Under the pieces are notes generated by a model that saw only the letters and a list, made by a program, of their open reading frames with translations, did no database searches and was not told the DNA's origin. Below are positions 52,008 through 57,688 of a DNA stretch of 57,688 nucleotides, piece after piece. This DNA comes from an uncultured Gemmiger sp. (GTDB taxonomy: Bacteria > Bacillota > Clostridia > Oscillospirales > Ruminococcaceae), in contig CASFJO010000078.1 of assembly GCA_949295035.1 (NCBI GenBank), positions 1 through 57,688 of the forward strand, in the 5' to 3' direction. Within the stretch, counting starts at the first letter, position 1; each line of letters starts with the position of its first letter. A program made the position numbers and the translations under genes.

Positions 52008-53330
52008 TCAGGCCGGAGAGGCCGGTACCGGGATCAGGAGTTTGAGTTCGAACCAGTTCTCCCGCACCGACACATCCACCTGGCCGCCGTACTTGCGGGC
52101 GGAATACCGGATGCTCTTGATACCGAACCCGTGGTAGGCGTCGTTGCCCTTGGTGGAGCGGGGCAGGCCGTTTTCAAACTGCAGCTGCCCCTCAAAATAG
52201 TTCTCCACCCGGATGAGCACAAACGCCTTCTGGCGGCTCACCGACACATGGATCAGGCGCTTGTCCCGGTCGGGCAGGCAGCGCACGCTCTCGATGGCGT
52301 TGTCCAGCGCGTTGCCGAAGATGGTGCTCAGATCCATCGCGTCCATAAAATTCAGCGCGCCGCCGTCCGCCACCACCGTCAGGGTGATGCCGTGTTTCTG
52401 GCAGTACAGGCTCTTGCCGGCAAACACCGTGTCCAGCACCGGGTTGCCGGTCTTGTTCTGCGCCTCGTAGACCCGGATATCCGCCTCCATTTCATCCAGC
52501 CAGGCGTTGCGCTGGGCCGGGTCGGGCTCGGCCCGCAGGGCGGCGATCTGGTGTTTCAGGTCGTGGTACTTGCGGTTGATCAAATCAATGCTCTCCCGGC
52601 TTTGCCGGTACTGGGCATACTGGGTCTGCAGGACGTTCTGAATGGTGTTCAGTTCATACTTGATTCGCAGTTCAGCCCGCTGCACATGGTAGGCGTACAG
52701 GATGGCCACGCCCCCCAGGTCCACCAGGGTGCGGGTATTGAAGATATCCACCGCCAGGCTGCTGCTGAAGGGGCTGTCGGCCCAGGCGTAGCTCAGGTTG
52801 CTCATAAAGAAGGCGCTCACCGCGATGGCGGCGGCGGCCCCCAGTTCCCGGAGGGTGATCTGCAGGTGCTCATAGTCGCCGCGGCGGCAGCTCTCCAGCC
52901 AGTAGATCAGCAGGTATACGCCGGCAAACACCACCGCCGGCACCAGCACCCGCAAAACGCCGGCCCATCGGGGAACGATCTGCACCGCGTAGGTATACAG
53001 CTGCCACTCCAGCGAGGCGGCAAACTCTGCCAGCATAAAGGAGCGCACGCACAGATAGCCGGCCTCCACCAGCGGCGCCCGGCCGCACACGGCGATCATG
53101 GCCAGCATCCCGGCGGCCGCCGCGGCCATACAGGGCATCCACAGGGCCAGGGGCACATCGTCGGTCAGCCAGAGAAAGCCCGCCTGCACCGCCAGAAACG
53201 CGGCGGCCCGCCCCCAGAGCCCGGGCCCCTGCCGCCGATGGGACAGCTGCAAAACATACACCAGGCAGGCCAGCCACTCGGCCAGCGCGGTATGCAGCCG
53301 GGGGATGTTCTCGATCAGTTCCGTGTTCAT
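52008..53330 (-). CDS. GHKL sensor histidine kinase (LytS/AgrC-type)
   Basis: A 440-residue kinase: six or so membrane spans (about 12-200), a coiled linker, the HPK10-type phospho-acceptor motif KYHDLKHQ (near 262), N-box NALDNAIES and a GHKL ATPase domain with GFGIKSIRYSARKY. This class senses peptides or small molecules in the membrane. Its ATG overlaps the regulator stop (ATGA). No autoinducer peptide or AgrB-like processing gene is seen nearby. Confidence 0.9.
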   Translation of the reverse strand: MNTELIENIPRLHTALAEWLACLVYVLQLSHRRQGPGLWGRAAAFLAVQAGFLWLTDDVPLALWMPCMAAAAAGMLAMIAVCGRAPLVEAGYLCVRSFMLAEFAASLEWQLYTYAVQIVPRWAGVLRVLVPAVVFAGVYLLIYWLESCRRGDYEHLQITLRELGAAAAIAVSAFFMSNLSYAWADSPFSSSLAVDIFNTRTLVDLGGVAILYAYHVQRAELRIKYELNTIQNVLQTQYAQYRQSRESIDLINRKYHDLKHQIAALRAEPDPAQRNAWLDEMEADIRVYEAQNKTGNPVLDTVFAGKSLYCQKHGITLTVVADGGALNFMDAMDLSTIFGNALDNAIESVRCLPDRDKRLIHVSVSRQKAFVLIRVENYFEGQLQFENGLPRSTKGNDAYHGFGIKSIRYSARKYGGQVDVSVRENWFELKLLIPVPASPA

Positions 53331-54037
53331 TTGACCACCTCGCCCACGTAGCGGGTCAAGGCTTCCATGAAATCGTTCTTGCGCCCCCGGCTCACCGGCA
53401 GCAGACGGCCCGCCACCCGGGCGCAGCCGTCCTGCACCCCGTCCACGTTTTCCAGATTCACAAGGCAGCCCTTGTTGATCCGGAAAAAGCCCAGCGACAC
53501 CAGCTTTTCCTCGGCCTCTTTCATGGTGCCGGGCACGCTGATCTCCTCGTCGGCGGTATGATAGGCCAGGTTATGGCCCTGGCTCTCCACATACAGCAGC
53601 CGGGACACCTCCAGCTTGCGGCCGCCGCCCGGCCCGATCACCGTGATGAACCGGCGCTCCCGCTTCTTCATCCGGCCGATGGCCCGTTTCAGCCGCTGGC
53701 TGAAGGCGAAATAACTCACCGGTTTGAGCACATAGTCCAGCGCGTCCACCGCGTAACCCCGAATGGCGTACTGCGCCATATTGGTGATGAAGATGATCAC
53801 CACCTCCGGGTCGGACTGGCGGATGATCTCGGCGGCGGTCATCCCGTCCATAAACTTCATCTGCACGTCCAGCAGGATGATGTCGTACTCCGGCTTATAA
53901 TTCAGGGCGATCTCATCCCCGTCGCAGAAGCGGACGGTCTGGATCGGCTGGTCGTTCTCGGCCGCGTAACGCTGCAAAAACTGTTCCAGCTGGCGGGCGT
54001 ATTCCGGTTCGTCCTCCACAATGGCGATTCGGATCAC
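53327..54037 (-). CDS. LytTR-family response regulator
   Basis: A 236-residue regulator: receiver domain with EDEPEYA, phospho-acceptor Asp in DIILLDVQMKFMDG (about 58) and a LytTR DNA-binding domain (about 135-236; RRFITVIGPGG, RINKGCLVNLENV, LPVSRGRKNDF). LytTR proteins bind direct repeats about 20-22 bases apart, and such a repeat lies before the permuted GH3 gene. The start is GTG 54037 behind AAGGAGGAG. Confidence 0.92.
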   Translation of the reverse strand: MIRIAIVEDEPEYARQLEQFLQRYAAENDQPIQTVRFCDGDEIALNYKPEYDIILLDVQMKFMDGMTAAEIIRQSDPEVVIIFITNMAQYAIRGYAVDALDYVLKPVSYFAFSQRLKRAIGRMKKRERRFITVIGPGGGRKLEVSRLLYVESQGHNLAYHTADEEISVPGTMKEAEEKLVSLGFFRINKGCLVNLENVDGVQDGCARVAGRLLPVSRGRKNDFMEALTRYVGEVVK

Positions 54038-54097
54038 CGCGTTCTCCTCCTTTTCGCGGCCGGAGCCGCCTGATTCGCGCTAAACATCCTTACCATT

Positions 54098-54126
54098 ATT
54101 ATACGGGCGCATACCGCCAATTTCAA
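54098..54126 (-). promoter_or_regulatory. Promoter of the LytTR two-component operon
   Basis: TTGAAA (54121-54126) and TATAAT (54098-54103), 17 bases apart on the minus strand. Confidence 0.75.
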
Positions 54127-54160
54127 CCCGCCGGCCGGCGCAAATACGCGCAAAACGCGC

Positions 54161-54194
54161 GGAAGGGCCGCGCCCCGCGGGGCGCGGCCCTTCC
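54161..54194 (-). terminator. Terminator of the flavodoxin gene
   Basis: A 16-bp perfect stem with a 2-base gap, followed on the minus strand by GCGCGTTTTGCG; the T run is short. Confidence 0.65.
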
Positions 54195-54245
54195 GCCTTC
54201 CAGGTTGCACAAAATGGGAGGAAGAAAGCAAGATCAGGGAACCGT

Positions 54246-54671
54246 TCAGCCGGCCAGCTTCGCGCCCAGGGCGCGGCACTGCTCCAGCGCGTCGGCATCG
54301 GGGGCGTCGTAGACGGCCAGGCCGTCGGCGCACAGGGCCGCGCCCGCCGCCTGGCAGCGCAGCTGCCAGTCCTGCATCCACTGGCCCTCGGCCCAGGAGT
54401 AGGACCCGAAGATGGCCAGCGCACGGCCGTTCAGATGCGGCTCCAGCTCGCTGAAGAAAGGCTCGAACTCGCTTTCCTCCAGCTGTTCGGAGCCCATGGC
54501 CGGGCAGCCCAGGGCCAGCGCGTCGTAGCCCAGCGCGTCGGCGGCGGATACCGCGCTCACCGGCAGCAGCGCCGCGTCGGCCCCGGCGGCTTTCGCCCCC
54601 TCGCAGACGGCCCGGGCCATCGCCTCGGTGTTGCCTGTACCGGACCAGTAGATGACCGCGATCGTTTTCAT
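54246..54671 (-). CDS. Flavodoxin
   Basis: A 141-residue short-chain flavodoxin, an FMN electron carrier that commonly replaces ferredoxin when iron is scarce. The phosphate-binding loop is YWSGTGNTEAMA (8-19), and GCPAMGSEQLEE and FGSYSWAEGQWM contribute the FMN-stacking loops. ATG 54671 follows AAGGAGG. It has a single-gene transcript, with an unusually long leader carrying palindromes described separately. Confidence 0.93.
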   Translation of the reverse strand: MKTIAVIYWSGTGNTEAMARAVCEGAKAAGADAALLPVSAVSAADALGYDALALGCPAMGSEQLEESEFEPFFSELEPHLNGRALAIFGSYSWAEGQWMQDWQLRCQAAGAALCADGLAVYDAPDADALEQCRALGAKLAG

Positions 54672-54725
54672 AACAAAGGACCTCCTTCAAACATCCCGCG
54701 AAGACCGGCCCTCAGCCGACCCGCG

Positions 54726-54743
54726 AGTTAGTGTTAACTAACT
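54726..54743. promoter_or_regulatory. Palindrome AGTTAG...CTAACT in the flavodoxin leader
   Basis: An 18-base near-perfect palindrome with GTTAG and CTAAC arms, about 55 bases before the start codon. The same arms recur at 54840-54855. Confidence 0.5.
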
Positions 54744-54751
54744 ACATCCTC

Positions 54752-54790
54752 GCAAAAAGCGCGCCCTTGCACAGCGCGCGTTCCTGCTGC
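54752..54790 (-). terminator. Possible attenuator in the flavodoxin leader
   Basis: On the minus strand GCGCGC, nine bases, GCGCGC is followed by five T, upstream of the start codon. Could terminate leader transcripts under some condition. Confidence 0.4.
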
Positions 54791-54839
54791 ATCGAAGGGC
54801 TTGCCCGCGGGGCAGGCAGGGGGGAAGATGCGCCCTGCG

Positions 54840-54855
54840 GTTAGCCTTTTCTAAC
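54840..54855. promoter_or_regulatory. GTTAG/CTAAC inverted repeat near the flavodoxin start site
   Basis: Arms GTTAG and CTAAC, six bases apart, lie just downstream of the -10 box, a repressor-type position. Similar in style to DtxR/IdeR-family iron boxes, which use TTAGG and CCTAA arms. Confidence 0.45.
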
Positions 54856-54865
54856 TTCGATGATT

Positions 54866-54896
54866 ATACTATACCATTTTGGTGTAGTATTGTCAA
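54866..54896 (-). promoter_or_regulatory. Flavodoxin promoter with internal operator
   Basis: TTGACA (54891-54896) and TATAGT (54868-54873) are 17 bases apart on the minus strand, with a second TATAAT overlapping at 54863-54868. The spacer is an inverted repeat: 10-base arms 54866-54875 and 54881-54890 match at 9 of 10 positions across five bases. Confidence 0.8.
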
Positions 54897-54911
54897 CCCC
54901 TTTTTGCAAAG

Positions 54912-54942
54912 AAAAAACCGGCGCGCAGATTCTGCGCGCCGG
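54912..54942 (-). terminator. Terminator of the DJ-1/PfpI gene
   Basis: On the minus strand, an 11-bp stem (54918-54928 with 54932-54942) followed by six T. Confidence 0.85.
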
Positions 54943-54949
54943 CCCGATC

Positions 54950-55501
54950 TCAGCCCTTGTACACGATCGCTCTGCGTACCTGGTCGGCCTTGGCCTGCCC
55001 CTCCAGCCGGGCGATCAGCGCCAGCGCGAAGGGAATGGCGGCGCCCAAAGCGCGGCCGGTGATGATCTGGCCGGTCACCACCACGTCGGCGTCCTGCATG
55101 CGGGCGGCGGGCATATACGTTTCAAAGCCCGGATAGCAGGTGGCCTCCAGCCCGTCCAGCAGGCCCATCCGCCCCAAAACGCTGGGAGCCGCGCAGATGG
55201 CCGCCACCTGCTTGCCCGCCTCCAGCTGCCGGCGCACCGCGCCGGTCACCAGTTCGCTGGCGGCCAGATTCTCGGTGCCCTGGCCGCCGCCCGGCAGCAC
55301 CAGCATATCAAATCCGCTCAGATCCAGCCGGGCCGCGCAGGCGTCCGCCTGCAGCCGGATGCCATGGCTGCTGCACACCTGGGTGTCCGCGTTCAGCCCG
55401 GCGGTGGTCACCTCCACCCCGGCCCGGCGCAGCAGATCCACCGCCAGCAGCCCTTCACATTCCTCAAAGCCATCGGCCAAAAACACGCATACCTTGCTCA
55501 T
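54950..55501 (-). CDS. DJ-1/PfpI family protein
   Basis: A 183-residue protein of the DJ-1/ThiJ/PfpI fold. The nucleophile elbow cysteine is Cys103 in [11 protein letters not shown], with the partner acid in DGFEECEG (Glu13/14) and [10 protein letters not shown]. This is the YajL/DJ-1 pattern, linked to protection against reactive carbonyls and oxidative damage; exact activity is uncertain in the family. ATG 55501 follows GGAGG. It is divergent from the dehydrogenase. Confidence 0.9.
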   Translation of the reverse strand: MSKVCVFLADGFEECEGLLAVDLLRRAGVEVTTAGLNADTQVCSSHGIRLQADACAARLDLSGFDMLVLPGGGQGTENLAASELVTGAVRRQLEAGKQVAAICAAPSVLGRMGLLDGLEATCYPGFETYMPAARMQDADVVVTGQIITGRALGAAIPFALALIARLEGQAKADQVRRAIVYKG

Positions 55502-55590
55502 TTCCCGTGCCTCCCTGTGGGTTTTTCTTTATTGTAGCCCCTTTCCCCGCCAAAAACAAGGCCGCCGTGTTTGGAGGGCGGCGGCACGGC

Positions 55591-55619
55591 TTGCGGCCGG
55601 GGCGAAAATGCGCTACAAT
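55591..55619 (+). promoter_or_regulatory. Promoter of the nucleotide-sugar dehydrogenase gene
   Basis: TTGCGG and TACAAT separated by 17 bases, about 50 bases before the start codon. Confidence 0.6.
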
Positions 55620-55671
55620 GGGAGCAAACAGGCGCGGAAGGCCCGCGCCAGGATTGCAAGAGGTGCCGAAT

Positions 55672-56895
55672 ATGGAACGATCCTATCGCATCGCGGTGGC
55701 TGGCGTCGGGTATGTGGGCCTGGCCAACGCGATCCTGCTGGCGCAGCGCAACACAGTAACGGCGGTGGACGTGCTGCCCCAGCGGGTGCAGGCGCTCAAC
55801 GAGCGGCGCAGCCCCATCGCGGACAAGGAGGCCCAGGAATACCTGTCTGGTCACACGCTGGATCTGCGGGCCACCACCGACGGGGATTCCGCCTACCGGG
55901 ACGCGGAATTTCTCATCATCAGCACCCCCACCAACTACGACCCGGGGCAGAACTATTTCGACACCTCCTCGGTGGAACAGGTGATCGAGCAGGCGCTGGC
56001 CTGCGGCAGCCAGGCCACCATCGTGATCAAGTCCACGGTGCCGGTGGGGTACACGGCGCGGCTGTGCGAGCGGTACGGGCAGCGGTTTTTGTTCAGTCCG
56101 GAGTTTCTGCGGGAGGGCAAGGCCCTGTACGACAATCTGTGGCCCAGCCGGATCGTGGTGGGCGCGCCGGAAGGCAACGAGATGCTGCAAACGGCGGCCC
56201 GCACCTTCGCGGGGCTCCTGGCGTCGGGCGCCCTCAAGGAGGAGGTGCCGCAGCTGTTCACGGCCCTCACCGAGGCGGAGGCGATCAAGCTGTTTGCCAA
56301 TACCTACCTGGCGCTGCGGGTGAGCTATTTCACCGAGCTGGACACCTACGCGGAGGTACACGGGCTGAACACCCGGCAGATCATCGAAGGGGTGGGGCTG
56401 GACCCGCGGATCGGCACCCACTACAACAACCCCAGTTTCGGTTACGGCGGCTACTGCCTGCCCAAGGACACCAAGCAGCTGCTGGCCAACTACCGGGATG
56501 TGCCGGAAAACCTGATCGAGGCGATCGTGGCCTCCAACCGTACCCGCAAGGATTTTATCGCCGAGCAGATCCTGAAAAAAGCCGGCTGGGACCCGGCGGC
56601 GGGCGGCACGCCCCCCACCATCGGCATCTGGCGGCTCACCATGAAGAGCGGATCGGACAACTTCCGCCAGAGCGCCATCCAGGGCATCATGAAGCGGCTG
56701 AAGGCCCAGGGGGCGACGGTGCTGGTCTACGAGCCCATCCTGGCGGACGGCAGCGAGTTCTACGGCAGCCGGGTGGTCAACGATCCGGCCGCCTTCAAGG
56801 CCGCCAGCGCCGTCATCGTGGCCAACCGCATGACCCCCGAGCTGGACGACGTGGCCGCCAAGGTCTACACCCGGGACATCTACGGGCGGGACTGA
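55672..56895 (+). CDS. ugd: UDP-glucose 6-dehydrogenase family enzyme
   Basis: Oxidises a UDP-hexose to the uronic acid using two NAD. The 407 residues have the N-terminal NAD motif [11 protein letters not shown] (10-20), [17 protein letters not shown], a central helical domain with [19 protein letters not shown], the catalytic Cys262 in [10 protein letters not shown] and a C-terminal UDP-binding domain. Substrate is probably UDP-glucose (giving UDP-glucuronate), but UDP-mannose-type relatives exist. ATG 55672 is chosen because the 55-residue upstream extension lies over the promoter. Feeds surface polysaccharide synthesis. Confidence 0.92.
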   Translation: MERSYRIAVAGVGYVGLANAILLAQRNTVTAVDVLPQRVQALNERRSPIADKEAQEYLSGHTLDLRATTDGDSAYRDAEFLIISTPTNYDPGQNYFDTSSVEQVIEQALACGSQATIVIKSTVPVGYTARLCERYGQRFLFSPEFLREGKALYDNLWPSRIVVGAPEGNEMLQTAARTFAGLLASGALKEEVPQLFTALTEAEAIKLFANTYLALRVSYFTELDTYAEVHGLNTRQIIEGVGLDPRIGTHYNNPSFGYGGYCLPKDTKQLLANYRDVPENLIEAIVASNRTRKDFIAEQILKKAGWDPAAGGTPPTIGIWRLTMKSGSDNFRQSAIQGIMKRLKAQGATVLVYEPILADGSEFYGSRVVNDPAAFKAASAVIVANRMTPELDDVAAKVYTRDIYGRD

Positions 56896-56923
56896 CCGGC
56901 CCCTGCCGCGCCAGACGGCAACG

Positions 56924-56960
56924 AACCCCCGCGGAACGCTGTGTTCCGCGGGGGGTTTTG
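56924..56960. terminator. Bidirectional terminator after ugd
   Basis: A 14-bp stem (56924-56937 with 56943-56957) followed by TTTTG; it lies between convergent genes. Confidence 0.8.
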
Positions 56961-57688
56961 TCATGCGGCCAGGGAAAAGGCCCATAAATTGCGGATCTGG
57001 GGTTCCAGGGTGGCCCAGTCCCAGATTTTTTCGCTGTTCTGGGGGCTGTTCGGATCGTTGACACGGATGCCGCCCTCCTCCCGCCCGGCCAGCAGGATGA
57101 AATGCCCGGTGGTAGTAAAGTCTCCCGGCCGCACACTGCATATCACCGGCTCGCCCTGGGCCAGCGCCTCGTTCACCTCGGCTTCGCTCAGGGGCAGTTC
57201 CCGGCTGGTCAGGCCCCATTGTTCGCATCCGGTGCGCATCAGATCCCAGCTGGTGCCGTTTTCGCCCCAGTAGCCGGCCTGTTCGGCGGCGGAAGCCACC
57301 CGGGCCGGGGTGATGGTATCGTCCCCGGTGAGCCCCGCCGCCGCCATGGCCAGGCAGGTGGGCCCGCAGCCGGTGATGGCCAGGATGTCGTTCCCATACC
57401 GGGTGTAGCCCCAGCGCGCGTCCCATTGCAGCAGCAGCGGGAAACTCCCCTTCTCCACCGTCCCCACCGTATCGGCGGGCGGGTCGTCCTTGTGCCAGGG
57501 ATAGCCTTCCACAAAATCCAGCGCGTCCGGGTGGCGCTCCAGCAGAGCCAGCAGGTCCTCGGTGTACAGTTCGGCGTGGTCCTCGATCCAGGCCGCACGC
57601 TCCTCGTCGGGGCCCTGCGGGGCGGTCAGCCCCGCGGCGGGCGGCCGGGACTCGGCGGGGGCCGGCGCCAGCCGCCCTGCCAGAGCCG
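56961..57688 (-). CDS. C39-like papain-fold peptidase (5' end outside window)
   Basis: The frame is open from the stop at 56961 to the window edge, over 240 codons, so the start is not seen; the GTG at 57512 is internal. The visible N-terminal part is Pro/Ala-rich, then a helical segment (EERAAWIEDHAELYTEDLL, about 19 residues). The peptidase domain has the catalytic Cys in ITGCGPTCLAMAA, the His in TTTGHFILLAG and the Asn/Asp in VNDPNSP, matching the Peptidase_C39_2 pattern. Such proteins are usually secreted or cell-wall associated; substrate unknown. Confidence 0.85.
   Translation of the reverse strand, partial: ALAGRLAPAPAESRPPAAGLTAPQGPDEERAAWIEDHAELYTEDLLALLERHPDALDFVEGYPWHKDDPPADTVGTVEKGSFPLLLQWDARWGYTRYGNDILAITGCGPTCLAMAAAGLTGDDTITPARVASAAEQAGYWGENGTSWDLMRTGCEQWGLTSRELPLSEAEVNEALAQGEPVICSVRPGDFTTTGHFILLAGREEGGIRVNDPNSPQNSEKIWDWATLEPQIRNLWAFSLAA

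Noticed and set aside
1-57688. Mobile elements, CRISPR arrays, tRNA or rRNA genes
   Set aside because: No transposase, integrase, regularly spaced repeats, cloverleaf-like or rRNA-like segments were recognised; apparent repeats are terminators or the MerR-RDD duplication.

Overview
This is chromosomal DNA of a GC-rich anaerobic Firmicute. The best fit is the Oscillospiraceae/Ruminococcaceae, in the Faecalibacterium, Gemmiger and Subdoligranulum neighbourhood. That placement is inferred from gene content: an IspH-ribosomal S1 fusion, a pyrophosphate-type phosphofructokinase, an Amt-PII fusion, a cysteine T-box, GTG/TTG starts and strongly GC-biased third codon positions. The GC bias also produces many long, meaningless antisense reading frames. 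No tRNA, rRNA, CRISPR array, insertion sequence, integrase or prophage gene was seen. Both ends cut genes: a DUF4349 lipoprotein on the left and a C39-like peptidase on the right.

Layout. At 0-7.5 kb are the DUF4349 lipoprotein, PPi-type pfk, a double GT-C/PMT mannosyltransferase and an Amt-PII ammonium transporter whose first codons contain an in-frame TAG. At 7.5-20.4 kb is a minus-strand housekeeping block: T-box/cysS, pgsA, rimO, recX-recA, prmC, a DUF1385 protein, a histidine kinase/response regulator pair with a lipoprotein, a ZIP metal transporter, a 51-residue membrane peptide and a GtrA protein. At 20.4-30.4 kb one long minus-strand gene run holds ispH-rpsA, plsC, cmk and a BaiN/HI0933-type flavoprotein. 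Upstream of these, in the same run, is a five-gene sugar cassette: sugar isomerase, GT2, FAD oxidoreductase with a four-cysteine cluster, GT2 and a GT-C-like membrane protein.

At 30.4-35 kb are a MATE exporter, a ribokinase-family kinase and a Crp/Fnr regulator, divergent from a URO-D/corrinoid methyltransferase-like gene. At 35-38 kb are two tandem MerR-RDD membrane regulators. Each is broken once, by a frameshift and by an in-frame TAG, and each has a MerR-type promoter with a 19-bp spacer. At 38-43.3 kb are a kinase/regulator pair, a glycerophosphodiesterase, a small membrane protein and a HAMP-less chemoreceptor. At 43.3-54 kb are surface-glycan and glycosidase genes: UDP-galactopyranose mutase, GT2, GtrA, a GH3 enzyme and a permuted, membrane-anchored GH3 enzyme. 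A LytTR two-component system follows, and its likely target repeat lies just upstream of the permuted GH3 gene. At 54-57.7 kb are a flavodoxin with a long palindrome-rich leader, a DJ-1/PfpI protein, a UDP-glucose dehydrogenase-type enzyme and the partial peptidase.

How it fits together. Much of the accessory content deals with cell-surface sugars. Nucleotide sugars are made by Glf and the UDP-sugar dehydrogenase. GT2 and GtrA proteins are expected to load and move polyprenyl-linked sugars, GT-C/PMT proteins to transfer them outside the membrane, and the GH3 enzymes to trim glucosides. Genes whose reading frames are interrupted are described as such and not silently repaired.
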